A stretch of 64,000 nt of DNA, taken from the NCBI RefSeq assembly GCF_901709675.1, contig NC_051106.1, positions 9,062,001 through 9,126,000 of the forward strand, given 5' to 3'. Source of the stretch: Syngnathus acus (taxonomy: Eukaryota > Chordata > Actinopteri > Syngnathiformes > Syngnathidae). The position numbers and the translations under genes were made by a program. The first letter of the stretch is position 1. Each line of letters begins with the position of its first letter. Shown in pieces: positions 1-11,500 of the stretch. The notes below the pieces were generated by a model. That model was not told the origin of the DNA and did not search any database. It saw only the letters and a list, made by a program, of their open reading frames with translations.

Positions 1-3000
1 TCGGCGCGCTCCAGTCGCTCCCAGGCCTGAAGACCCCCCGGTACCAAGAATGACTTGACGTTTTTACCAATTACTCGGTCACGGTCACGTGACGGACACC
101 TCACCCTGTTGATGTCGGCGACCAGCGCTCCTTCTGTGGGCGTGTAGACCCTCTGGTTGTTGGCCCTCATGCGGCTTTGGATGGTAAAGAGCAGCACTTC
201 CAGATTGCCTTTCTCCTGGAACCTGTCGGGACGTGTCCGCCATTAAATCGACGAATCATCGAGGAAGCGTTGCAATTGCCGGACGTCTGCTCACTTGGGC
301 GGCTTCTCCACCGTCCTGTAGGTGTTGAAGGCCTGGAGCTGCTGCTGGACGCCAGACAGCGAGTTGGCCAGTTTGCGGTTGTTGAGCACCAGGATGGTCT
401 GCTCAATCCAAGCCAGCAGCTCCGACGCCAAGGTCTCGTACTTCTTCACCATCTTCTCGGTGGCGATGGCATGGTCCAGGACTTTGCCCACCCGCTTGCC
501 CTCCACGGCCAGCTGCTTCATCTTGGAGAAGTAGTGGTAGAAGGCCACCACATACGTGATGATGGACTTCTCGTCCGGGTTCTCGGTGAACACATCCTCC
601 GGGTCCAGGAGCTTGGTGACGCCCAGGTGCTTCTCGGCCACGTTGAAAGCGCTTTGGAGGTTGTGCGTCGGGTTGGACCTCTTCAGCTGGTTGAAGTCCA
701 CCAGATCTGGTCTGGGAGGCATAGACAGTGGGGTTTGGTTTTTCAGAGAAAGTAAGAATGATGATGATGGATGGATGATAAATACAAAAAAATATTTGGA
801 ACTCTTGTCTTACCGATGTTTGTGTATGAGAGCGTTGAAGGCCATGCCGTCTTTCCAACTCGTGGTGAAGTTTGTGATGTTCACACTGGAATAACTGTGC
901 AAAAAAATAATAATAATTCACACTGAAGTGGAAAGCTAAGCTATGCTAAGCTAAGCGAGTTACTGACCCTGCTGTCTTCATCTGGCACCACAGAAGAAGA
1001 GCGTCCTTGGCCGAGCGCGTCTCCTTCTGGTCGGCCTGGCCCGTCTCCACAATAATGTCTTGGATCTGATCGGGGTGACGATCAATAACATGATTTAAGA
1101 TACATACAATAAGATTTTTTTTTTTATTATTCTTGCATGTCCCCAGTGTGGAGGACTACGATTGGAACAGTCACATGACAAATAAATCCTCAGAGGTGGC
1201 TAAATTTAGCTCTCTGAAGCTTAAAAGTCAAACGTGGACTTTTTTCCTCTTTTCCCCAAAGACTGAATAATGCAGAGCGCCGTATTGTTTGAACTAAAAA
1301 TAACAGTGTCGCTCACAAATTAAAAATAAATAGCCCTTCCGAGAAGGCGAAAGACGTGTTCTGATGTTTGCCGCGCCTTCGCTCACAGAAGAATTCAAAG
1401 CGCAAAGGCCAAAAACAAACCTGGAAGCGGAGGATGATGGTCCAGATGAGGCCGAGGATGAGGCGGTGGTTACCGTCGACGATGTCGTGCGAGCCCATAT
1501 TCTCCAAGTGGACGCGCTGCTCCTTGAGGAACTGCAGCGCCTTGTCCACATTCTCCAAACAGTGGATGCGCATCCTGCCCTTGGTTGGCTTGGGCTGAGG
1601 CCCGCCGGAAAAACATGCAAAGTATTTGTCAGTATTTGACATTATTGAGAAGATTTGATAGTCCCCAAAACCAAAATTTGTTTACCAATCGTTCTCCGGA
1701 CAAGACCTCCAAAAGTTTAATGAGCATGCGTCCATCACGGAGGTCCAAGTAAAGGTCGGAGATGCGACAGTTGACTCGCAACAGGATGGAGTTGACCCAC
1801 TTGGTGAACGTCTTCTTCTGCACCGCCTCGCGCTCGTCTGAGGAAAAAAAAAAAAATCTGGGTCAGATTTCAGATTCACGTTGAATTTTTTTAAAATTTT
1901 GATGAAAATTAGATGAATGGAGTTTCTTTTTTCCATGTTGATGTTTGCATGCGTGGAGGGAAAACAAGCAGCTTGAACCTCTGCAGACGGGCCCCTAAAT
2001 CAATCATGAGGATCCCATTTGCTGCGTGATTTCATTACGTCTTTCCACCATGTCTGCTGCGCTTGTTTAAAAGGCAAAGTCAGCGAGTGCGCACGCGCTA
2101 ATGCACGTTTGTTTGCACGCGTTAGCATATTCAGCCTCCAATTGCTGTTGCATTTACCAGTACGGCGCTTCCAAAGTTTTATACTCGGGGAACGATGACG
2201 TCATCGGAGTCTTATTTGCCTGGTTTTTAATCGGCGCGACAGTTTTACGCTCGACTTGTCCTGCGTGCAGCAAGACGGCATCATTTATTTAGCCGACGCT
2301 CCTTATTGCACCGTCGTCTCCTCAAGTCAATGCATCTTGTTCTCATTTTGTAGTTTTTTTTTTTTTTTTTTGCTCCTCCCTCCATCTCAGCTGACTTCGA
2401 CGTGTGAATCATTTATGGGCGAAGTCACAAAGCTTGCCGTGTGCAACTGATAATGCGCTTCTTTGGTCAAACTGCCAAAACGCCACTTAAGATTACAAGC
2501 AAGGGAAAAACTTGATGAAAACGTCACAACGGAAATATGTACAACAACAAAATGACTACATTTAAAAAAAAAACATCGCAATTTGGTTTTAGTCTGTCCA
2601 AGTCCAATAATAATGACAGTTTAAATGAGTTCAAGAGAAAAAAAATCGGAATATCAATAAAAGTTATGTCATAGTTAAATGAAAACACATATGTGATTTT
2701 TTTTCAAGTTATTTCCCAATAAGAAAGTCAAAATTCCAAAGATTTAAAAAAAAAAAGAGAGAAACAACGTAATTATTTCGAGTTGGAATGTTACAAAAAA
2801 ATGTATTTGTTGAAGAAAAACTTTCCTCATGTTACACAATTAGCAATGACATTATCAGTTGAACCAGTTAAATTGCAGCTCTATGGTTCATAGTCATCAA
2901 AATGGGGATACAATAATCATGTGTCCCTTTGAATCAAAATAACATTAAACCAGGCTAAATTATTTACGGGGCGGCTTTAGACGTACGCAGCATAACATCG

Positions 3001-5043
3001 TCAAAAGCATTAAGATGAGAAATCTTTGGATTGAATCTCCATCATCAGCATCATCATCATCCCAGTTGACCCCGCCCCCCTGCTTATCATTTTGGCGGGC
3101 GTATCAGTACAAGACTGACTAAAGAGCGACGTGTTTGACAAGTCTTCCTTTCCTTACGTTCTCTCGCGCACTCCGAGCGAAAGGCCACACATGACTTATT
3201 CATGCTGATGGATTTTCCCTGTACTCGCCTGTACTCGGCTGTACCGTGTGTACGACGCCTCGTTACCTCGTTTTTCCCCACACTCAGCGCTTCTTGATAG
3301 ACTTCGAAACGATTTCTGTTGGGCTGAATCCAACCCTAGGAGCCCGAAGCGGACCTTAGTTCCAGATCGATCGCCACCGTGTCAAACCGACGGCCGAAAA
3401 CACACATTTTTAATATCAAAAGTGGCAGAAAAAAAGAAAAGCCCAAATACGCTAAAACGTTAATTGTGGTTTTGAAAGTGGGCTGAGGGGGGGTGGGGTA
3501 TCCCAAAACCTCTTTAGAAGTTGCTGCTATGAATTATTGAAGTTGGTGTACAAGTGTGGCAAAGCCACAGCGGCCTTTGGATGAATACATTACTAGCTAA
3601 TAGCAGAGCAAGCAACTTAAGGTCATTTTCAGGTATTTGTTTTTTTCTGACTTTTTTTTTTGTAATCCATCGCCTTTGTTCATTCTCAATAAATATATTC
3701 CGTGTGCTTGACTGGCTAATTCATGCAAAGAGCCCTCGGTCGGGTGCCAGAGGGAGGCCCAGGTCCCCCCCTCAAGCCGCCCCTGTGACCCCGCGCTACC
3801 TTGCAGCTGCCGGAAACGTCCGTCCAGGATGGAGTTAAAGTAGATGTTGGATGCGCTGGAACTGAGCCAGCGCGCCCGTTTCATGCTCCGGCCGGACAAG
3901 GAGGACGACGAGGATGAGGAGGGGGACGGGTGGACAGGGCGCTGACGGGCGGCGGGCGGCGTGGGCACGGCGGTGAGCCCCGGGAGGGTGAGCGGCACCT
4001 GCAGGAGGACGGCGCCGTTCCTCTCCGGGTGATGCTCCTGCGGTTTGACCCGGCCCCGGGGCGCCCTCCTGGTGGCCCGGTGCACGGGCGGGGTGCTCCG
4101 GCTGCGCACGGGGGCGTCGCCCTCGGCCGGCGGGTAGCGGCGGCCGCTCGCATCTTTGCCGTCCTGGATCTTGGAGGAGGCCTTCAGGCTGATCCTCACG
4201 TCCCGGAGTCGGGGCTGGCTGATGGGCGCCGCCCGCAGCAAGCACGGGCTGCTCATCTTCGCCCCGCCGCCCACCAATAAACTCTGAAGAAGAGGAACGG
4301 GACGGCGTCTCTCCTCTCTTCCGCCTGCTGGCTTTCTGCCTTCCTTTCCTAGTGCCGACTCCTCCTTCCCTCCCTCCTCCTCCTCTTCATCTTTGTAACT
4401 TGCGTGATGATGCTGCCGCTCTCAGGCATTTCTCATTTGCATCTGCCTTGGTTTCCTTATTTTACATTTCGTGAAGCCCCTCCCCTTCTTGATGAATCAT
4501 TCACAACTAGGATATCTATTACATCTTATATGTCAGAGAATTTTTGAAGATACAAATTGTCTAATATCCCAATTTTTCAAACAATGAATCTTCTGACAGT
4601 CCTCCCACAAGTCCGTCCTTCACTACGCCGGAAACGCGTCTATTTTTAAAAAGCGGCACAGGTGCTTAAGGCGGAAAATTCCAAAGAGCTGCGAGCTGGC
4701 GAGCCTACAGCTGCGCGCATCCGTCAAGGCGGGAATCATTCTGGGAATGCGGACTCCAGTCAGGTGACCTAACCCGAGACTTAAGTGGCCAATTTTACGA
4801 CTCGGGACTTTCTTGACTAAAACTTGAGCGAATGGGTTGGGGGAAAACAAAAGCGTAGCACCACAGACAGACAGACAGAGAGAAAACAAACCCACCTGCA
4901 AGAGCTTTGATTCGTGAGCGCTCAAAGAGTCTGGCCGAGCTGTTGTCGTTGTCCAGCTCCTCGTCGGGGAGATCGAAGCGAGTGTTGATGCGACTGTACT
5001 GCTGCGTGATCTCCGCATTGTCAAAGTCCGTAGTGGACGTCAT
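1..5043 (-). CDS. sptb: Beta-spectrin, erythrocytic type (5' part, runs off left edge)
   Basis: Beta-spectrin pairs with alpha-spectrin and cross-links actin in the submembrane skeleton. Exons from the start are 4896-5043, 1686-1837, 1421-1594, 968-1065, 814-894, 295-711, 105-222 and 1-26 (cut by the window edge); phases agree throughout and give about 404 residues. The first exon encodes the N-terminal tail, including the run [20 protein letters not shown]. Exons 2-3 encode CH1 ([44 protein letters not shown]). Exons 4-6 encode CH2 ([49 protein letters not shown]) and the start of spectrin repeat 1 ([18 protein letters not shown]). The tail with YSRIN and DEELDNDN, and [10 protein letters not shown], match SPTB better than SPTBN1, SPTBN2 or SPTBN4. 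Family known, paralogue inferred. The ATG at 5043 begins the classical first exon; an alternative first exon lies in intron 1. Confidence 0.93.
3800..4256 (-). CDS. sptb: Alternative first coding exon of beta-spectrin
   Basis: This open stretch of 152 codons plus one base starts at an ATG (4256) and ends at a good donor (G|gtagcg, intron from 3799). It ends in phase 1, exactly like the classical first exon at 4896-5043, so both can splice to the CH1 exon at 1837 and recreate the same aspartate codon. The last residues, [10 protein letters not shown], resemble the end of the short-isoform first exon of human SPTBN1 (LEGRFKQLQ as I recall it), which joins the same CH1 exon. The rest is basic, Ser/Pro/Arg-rich and low in complexity. 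The region is strongly GC-rich, as expected for a CpG-island promoter. A pyrimidine tract followed by CAG about 30 bases upstream of the ATG could also be a splice acceptor, so a further 5' exon is possible. Confidence 0.72.
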
Positions 5044-5427
5044 GGTGGAGTTTTTAGCGGATAATAGGAAGGGGGTGGGGGGGAGCAGGGGTACGCCGAG
5101 ACGTCCTCAGGTCCTCTCGTTCAAAAGGTTAAGAAAAAAAACAAGAAAAAGTAGCTTCTGTTCCTGGTTGTGGTCTGCAACAAAGAAAAACAATGACCCC
5201 CATCAAATTTCTGAACTGATGAGTTTGAAGTTCTAACAATTTTTTTTCCATCAAATTTGTCACACGAATTTTAAAATTCAATATCGTTTGTTTCCTGATC
5301 GCTCTCAAAAAGGAATTGACTTGTTGGAAAAGGGATGTCAACAATAGATGTCCTTTAGCATCCATTTTGTCATTTTGACCCCGCCCCCCTGCTGACAGCG
5401 TGTTCATTCTTAGCGCGGAATGGCGCT

Positions 5428-6008
5428 TTATCAGGCGACGCCATGGCTCCCTTATCACGTGTGTGTGTGTATATGTCAAGGGGAGTGGTGGAGTCACACA
5501 CACTCCAAAGTGACACCACCATGAATGATGTCGTCCAACCGTTGCCGGCATGCAACCTGAACGCTTCTCGCAAATACAGACCTTTATTATTAAATTATCA
5601 TTATTTGCTTACTGATTTATTTATCAATTTACTTCATCAAAAATGGTTAAAGATGTATATTGGAGTTTTGAAGATTTTTTTTAGGCATTTTTCATTTTAA
5701 ACGTCAATATTTAAACATTTTGGGAGTTTTGTAACCTGTGTAAATAAACAGCGAGGGTTCACTGTACAAGTAACCTTGCGCTGAGCTTTTTTTTTTTTAA
5801 CCTGTGCAAATAAACAGTGAGGGTTCACTGTACAAGTAGCCTTGCACTGAGCTTTTTTTTTTTTTTTAGGGTGGCCAGGGGGCCCCAACGGATGGCGTTT
5901 CAATGACGCGTCCTTCAGGTTTCCCTCAGTATACCGCTCACTATCACACATTCACAGAGGGACCTTATCAAACACGGAGGTGGCGGGGGTCAGGGGGCGG
6001 GGCTTATC
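5428..6008 (-). promoter_or_regulatory. Cluster of GATA-type motifs upstream of sptb
   Basis: WGATAR motifs read on the minus strand lie at 5428-5433, 5452-5457, 5941-5946 and 5965-5970, with a further GATAAG at 6003-6008. The one at 5452 overlaps an E-box CACGTG (5456-5461). GATA-1 next to an E-box is a known layout of red-cell enhancers, and sptb is a red-cell gene. The motifs are seen; the function is inferred from short motifs only. Confidence 0.3.
5732..5867. repeat. Two-copy tandem repeat of about 68 bp
   Basis: Two near-identical units (about 5732-5798 and 5799-5867) each contain AATAAACAG, a GAGGGTTCACTGTACAAG block and a terminal poly-T run of 12-15. Read on the minus strand, the TACAGTGAACCCTC part resembles the terminal repeat of pogo/Tigger-type mariner elements, so this may be a duplicated transposon end. 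The duplication is certain; its origin is not. Confidence 0.7.
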
Positions 6009-7569
6009 GGCCCCACGCACACACACGAGCACAAATGGACAAACGGCCCTCAACTGTCCTTTGCTAGCGTTCCTTGAAAATCTTGCACTGTTGCTCCAAA
6101 ATGGTGCTGCTGCCCTCCGAACTGGAGCTCGTAGGAGGGAGCACAAAACGCCAATTCCCTTAAAAACAATGCAATGACCACTTTGGTGAGCGTACTCGTT
6201 GCGACTGCGGGGGGACGAAATAAGAGACGATGGGGGTGAGGTCGTTTGCATTCTGCAACCCCAACTGCAGCAACTGGACTGAGGGAGGAAGAGGAGGGTG
6301 GCAGTGGACAAGCCAGACATAACATTTAGCCACCAGCATCGTCTTCTACTCACTGCTAGCTTTGAATACAAGCTAATAAAAAGGGGCAACCTCTGAGGCC
6401 TTGCTTTAAGAAATAAGTCTACAAACTATTCCTGGAGTGTGTTTACATTATAACGTGCTGGCTGGTCCACACGAATTTCCTTTTAAGGGGAATAAAGAGG
6501 GAACTCCAGTATTTCTTGGCTTGCTCTGCTTTGGATTCATGTGTTTTGGAAATCATTTGTTAGCAATAAAAAACTCACTGATAACTCACAAAGAAGGCAC
6601 ACATTTCAGTTACTTTAAGTCTGAAAATAGCTGCTGGGTTATACATTATATTCAAATTTGGGGACTACAAAAACGCCATGTTGTTGGATCTATAAACAGT
6701 GTTTAACTTCATTTTTGGCGAGGGTAAAACTCAAATTGTTCTACATTTAGCTCTATAAGAAAAATGGCATTTATAGACCAAGTTTGTTTTAAGCTGATTA
6801 ACAGTTATTTATACTCACATTTGACACCCCTTTGTTGACCAAAACGATCCAGTGCGCACATTTACAACATAAACAACAAGCCGAAAATGACTTTGGTTGA
6901 CGTTTACACAGGAGTCACTTTGATGCACGAGGACGCGTTGTCTTTTTACGCGCGCGTCGTCGTGCGTAAAAAGTCACTCGTGGTCGGCTGCGGGAAAATG
7001 ACGCCTGGTAAACGTCACAAATAACTTCAAAAACAGTTGAAAACAATCCAAGTCGGACAAGTATTGATTTGGGCTGGCTGCTGTGCTGTTCGGTGCTTGA
7101 CGTCCCAACAGGTGTTTTGGGGGAGCCTGCTGACAGCCGCGCTTCGAACGTCCATAGAGATATATCGCGTTTTTAATTTTGCACTCACTTTTTGGAGGAA
7201 ATCCGTCCAGGTGGAGTCTCTCGTCCCAGCCGGTGGTCACTTTACGGTCCCATGGACGCATCGGGGTCCCACTTGGGGTTGCTCCTGCCTGGAGGGGACC
7301 AGGAAAGGGGGGGAATCGGGAAAAAAAGGGAGGGTAGTGGGGGACTGCGCGTCAAGCTCATTCCCGAGAGGCAGCCGGCCCACTGACCCGCCCTGTGGGG
7401 TTAAAAATAACGAGTGGGCGCCTTCAGTGGGGAGGGACCATACATTCCCGACACGGGGCTGCAACAACTAAAGTTGCACGTCTTGTGTTGCGGGTGCGAG
7501 GCTATAGCCAGCCCCCCCGCACACATAAACACACACCCAAAGTGTAACAGAGGAAAAAAAAAAGATTTT

Positions 7570-8363
7570 TAATTTCAAAATGAGCGACATTTATTGAGTG
7601 CCTTTCAAAGCAAGGGCTCAAGGCTTAAGGACATAGAATAATAAAACAATACATTCAATATTTAAAATGTGTAGTTTGCTCAAAAAGATGGAAACATGGA
7701 AAACTTTGGTAATATATAGAAAACCTGCAAAAATTGCAATATTTATGCTTATAAAAACACACTTTTACAATTCAAAACATAAATAAGTTTCAACACCACA
7801 AAACAAAAAACAAATGGACAGCAATAAAACAAAAAACAAAAAAATGCCAGTCACTGTGTTGCTTCATTGTGCTTTGTTTTCTTGTCTTTGGTTTTCCCTT
7901 GTCACAGGGTCAAACTGTCCACATTATGTTTTCCCTTAGAATGAGTCAGTCCCAAATATCAAATTGGGAATACAAAAGGTTTCCTCCAGGGTCAAACTAT
8001 CAAATCATAATCCCCCCGCCCCCAAGGAAACCATTAAAATTGAAGCAATATCCATTATTATTTTTGCCCCATTGGAATTCCAGATTAAAAAAGACACACC
8101 ATGACCACCCCGCCCACATTATAACAATGGAAATAGAAATAGATTGTTCCCGGGTGGAAAAAAAACAACATAACCATAATATGCAGTATCTTTGGGTAAA
8201 CTAGCATAACGATTGTAGAAAGCCAAAAAAAAAACCAATCTTCATACATAGAAAAATAAAGCTGCTCGGAGAAAAGAAATAGTGCTCTTGTTGTGTAAAA
8301 ATAAAAAAAACCTCAATTAAATAAAAAAAACGTCAGGTGCAAAATGAAGTCTTGGACGGCCAA
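7570..8363 (-). other. stard9: Probable stard9 3' untranslated region
   Basis: This AT-rich stretch follows the stard9 stop codon and has no coding potential. An AATAAA on the minus strand at 7590-7595 would place cleavage near 7570. The left end is inferred. Confidence 0.5.
7590..7595 (-). terminator. Poly(A) signal of stard9
   Basis: Canonical AATAAA on the minus strand, about 770 bases after the stop codon. It is a short motif in AT-rich DNA, so it could be chance. Confidence 0.45.
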
Positions 8364-8588
8364 TCACGTGTCCACCGCGTCAGCGAGGTCGGCCATGACG
8401 GCCGCTTGCCTGCGTGATGCCATCGGGGGCTCAAGACGGGCGTCTAATACAGAAAACGGACAATCACCCCATTTATACGGAATATATTCAACCGCGCTGA
8501 GCACCAAGTTCTCAAATTGTGACTTACCCCGAGCGGAAATGAAGCTTCGTGAGGAGACTTTCTTCCCTTCCTCCGGGAACGTGGTGGT
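8364..8588 (-). CDS. stard9: Terminal exons of stard9 with residual START C-terminus
   Basis: The last two exons (8528-8588 and 8364-8443) encode only about 46 residues. The final stretch, [17 protein letters not shown], followed by TGA, aligns with the last helix of the human START domain as I remember it (pattern K/R-R-Q-x-x-V-I/M-A-x-L-A). The preceding exon ends [13 protein letters not shown]. The roughly 200 residues that should lie between them are absent and there is no room for them: the intron is only 84 bp. Confidence 0.7.
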   Translation of the reverse strand, partial: TTTFPEEGKKVSSRSFISARGKSQFENLVLSAVEYIPYKWGDCPFSVLDARLEPPMASRRQAAVMADLADAVDT

Positions 8589-11500
8589 CTAAAAAAACAG
8601 AAGTAGTCACAGTTTTGGTCAAGTCTTGGACTTCATTGGAGTTTTTGCATTGTGTTGGGAATGTCCTACATGTCCAGGAGTTAGTCTGTGGCCATGTTGC
8701 AGAGGATTGCCGCTGTTGTACCCCGACGTGGGTCCAGATGACAGGCTCAGGCTGGATCCGGTGCACAAGGTACTGTTGCTGATCCTGCTTCCATGCCTCG
8801 GATCATCCTGCCCACCCCCCCCCAAAAGGTCAGTGGTCCAGATGAAAGAAATGAGCCTCAGGTTCTAGACGGCCCACCTCTGGATTAGACTGTACCTTAG
8901 ACTCTGGAGATAAAAGCTGCTCTTGAATCCTTCTCTTCTCTTTCTCGGTATTCTGGCGCAGTCGCTCCCTCGCCTTGGCGATCTCGCTCATGGCTTCCTG
9001 TCGAGCGCGGCCGTAATCGCGCAGCAGCTGCCCGATGTCCGACGGCTGCGCGCTGTCGCCGCTCGCCAGCTCTCGTATTCTACCCATAAGCGGTAGAGTT
9101 AGGTGCAAGGAAAAAGCAGGTTTGAGATGGGATGAGTCTGCGATATCGTACCTGCTGTTCTCTGGCTTCAGTTGTGGGCCGGGCGCGGTCGGGGGACGAT
9201 GCCTGGAAGGGCTCAGGCTACGAGCCCGACGACTCGTTTGAGAATGGTCCTCTGTCTTTTCATGCAAACCTTCAATGCTCAAACGGTGTCTAGGAAGGGA
9301 AGAAAAGTTAGATAAGGTCAAAACCAAGCTTTTTGATCACTCATCACACCAAGAAATATGACGTATGATCTGTCAGTGGGTCGGATGCTCAGTCAGTGGG
9401 ATAGGGTCAAAGCTTACAAAAGCTTACAGTCCAAGCTTTTAGTAGATATTCATCCATTTGGACCAACCTACTGCCAAATCAAGTACTGGAGGTACTCCAG
9501 GACGTCCAGATCCTTGTTCCAGAGATGACAACACTGTCAGTCCATTACAAGCAGAACACTTACCTATTGTGGAGCTGCTGTTTTCCAAGGGTGGACGTCG
9601 GCGAATTCACTCGGAGATCCTCCGTGGATCTCGGAGACAGCATCTTGAGCAGGGCGTCCGTCTCTCCGAGGCCATAGTGCAGCTTGGCCTCGGCGAGCTC
9701 CACCGTCAGCGGCGTGGAGCTGGCCCCGAGGCCGACGGAAGCCATCACGTGCTCCCTTTCCTGACGCAGACGCTCGATCTCTCTTAACCTTCGTTCAGAG
9801 TTGGAAGCACAGCTCTCACCGGTGTCTGTAAACGTGGAGCGCTGAGGGTGGATGCCGGACCAGTTGGTGAACTTATTGTGCAAGGGCAGGTTCTCGGGTA
9901 ATGTCTCAGGGTCCACTCTGGTGATGGGTTTAGCGTTCAGCAGGATGTCAGTGCTGCACTCGCTGGGCGTCAGGGACGCAGTGGAAGATGGACTGCAGCT
10001 ATCGCCGCTAAAAGGGACGATGCCTTGAGGTCTTTGCTGGGCTGGTTTGGTGCATTCTGTACCTTTGGATTGGGTGACAAGAACATTGGTTGTCTTTCCT
10101 GAGGTAGCGGCGTATTTCTGCAAGTCTGACCAGGGAGAAGAATTCCATTTGGGCTGAGGATGGGTGTTTGTATTTCTTTGGTCCACTGGTGAGTTTTGGA
10201 AGCAATCTTCAGAGTCTTTAAGGCTTGGACCACTCACTTCACAGACCTTCTCTGGCGATTTACTGAAGCAAAAGCCACAATCAGGTCCTGATGACCTGCA
10301 AGAAGCCTCAGTCTTGTCCACGCGTCCATGCTGATGTCTTCCTCCAGACTTGGACTGTTGCCGGACATCCACAGTGACAATGGGTGACAACGCCCGATCT
10401 GTGAATGTCGTCGCAGGCTTTGGCGAGTTTCTCAGCCAAGGGATTTGGTTTTCTTGTTGTCTGCTTGGTCTGTAGCTGTTTTTGGAGGCGGCGGTAAGAT
10501 GATGGTGCGACATCTCAGGCAAGGTTTTCTTTACGGGGGCTGATCTTATTTGGCCTTGGCATCCGACAGTCCCAGGTTGGAAGACACTCGATGTACTGTC
10601 TTCTCTGTCACCCGAGTCTTTGTTGGGTGAAATCACCTCAGCGCCAATCAGTCTCAATGTCACGTTGATCTCGTGGGATGTGGATCTTTGGTGCCTCTCT
10701 GTGTTTGTCAGTGTCAAAGGTCTCGTCTGAACGCCGGCATTCGAGGCGGTTTGAGTCGAGCAGTTGACGCTGACGTTGGGGATCGATCGAGGGCTTGACC
10801 CGCTCAACCTGCGACCCGTCCTCAATCCCTGGACATCTTCCAGCAGGTCAGAGGTGCTGTGGATCAGTTTGGAGATGTGGACGGACATGCTCTCCATACT
10901 GGTCCATGTCAGGAACTCGTTCATTTGAACCCGGGTCTTGGGAACGTCCGTGTGACTTCTTTTGTGACGCTCCCTCCTTTGCGGGGCGACTGACTCACTC
11001 TGAATGCCTTCTTTTTCTGGAGTTGTGGTTCTCCGGTTGGAACTTGGACTGGACTCTGGATCGGACGAGTAGACCAACCCGCCGGATGAGGTGTTGGTGA
11101 CCGCCGGCTCGACGCTGCTCAGCGTGCTGGAGAGCCTTTTGTGGGCAGCGTAGGTGCTCAAATGGGAAGTGAAGGGCGGGTTCTGCCCGTTTAGGCCGTT
11201 GTCAACGCTACAGCACCTCGGAAGGCGTTTGTCAGGCACGTTCAAAAGCGAAGATTTGCGGGACAGATCGGCAGCACTGCCGAAGGCGGGGTTCTTGCAG
11301 CGTGAGCGGTCGCCGTCTTGCCACTGGTGAACAAATGGGTTGATGTCGCTGGAGGCAAAATGCATGAGGGATTCCTGAGACTTGCCCGCATCCTGCAGGT
11401 CTTTGGTTCTTGATTGCGGAGGTAACGAGAATCTTTTTCTGCAAACCAAAACATCTTTGATCAGCTCCATTTTGGGATTCACTTTGGAAATGTCGGCATC

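Larger units (their letters stand above)
5044..7569. other. Intergenic region upstream of sptb
   Basis: No convincing coding exon was found on either strand. It holds the expected promoter side of sptb, a group of GATA-type sites (5428-6008), a GT-rich stretch near 5460 and a two-copy tandem repeat (5732-5867). A GC-richer part lies at 7200-7480. Untranslated first exons of sptb could be here but cannot be recognised from sequence alone. Confidence 0.6.

Noticed and set aside
3930-4280. Plus-strand open frame of 116 codons
   Set aside because: It is GC-rich antisense of the sptb alternative exon with no family resemblance.
7570-8363. Possible hidden START exons downstream of the stard9 stop
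   Set aside because: The stretch is AT-rich with no minus-strand exon resembling START, and the upstream tail already matches the end of the domain.
8619-8825. Unspliced reading of the stard9 [11 protein letters not shown] frame through to SQHNAKTP
   Set aside because: A donor after CTCCTGGACAT joins in phase 0 to the next exon and lets the whole gene close in frame.
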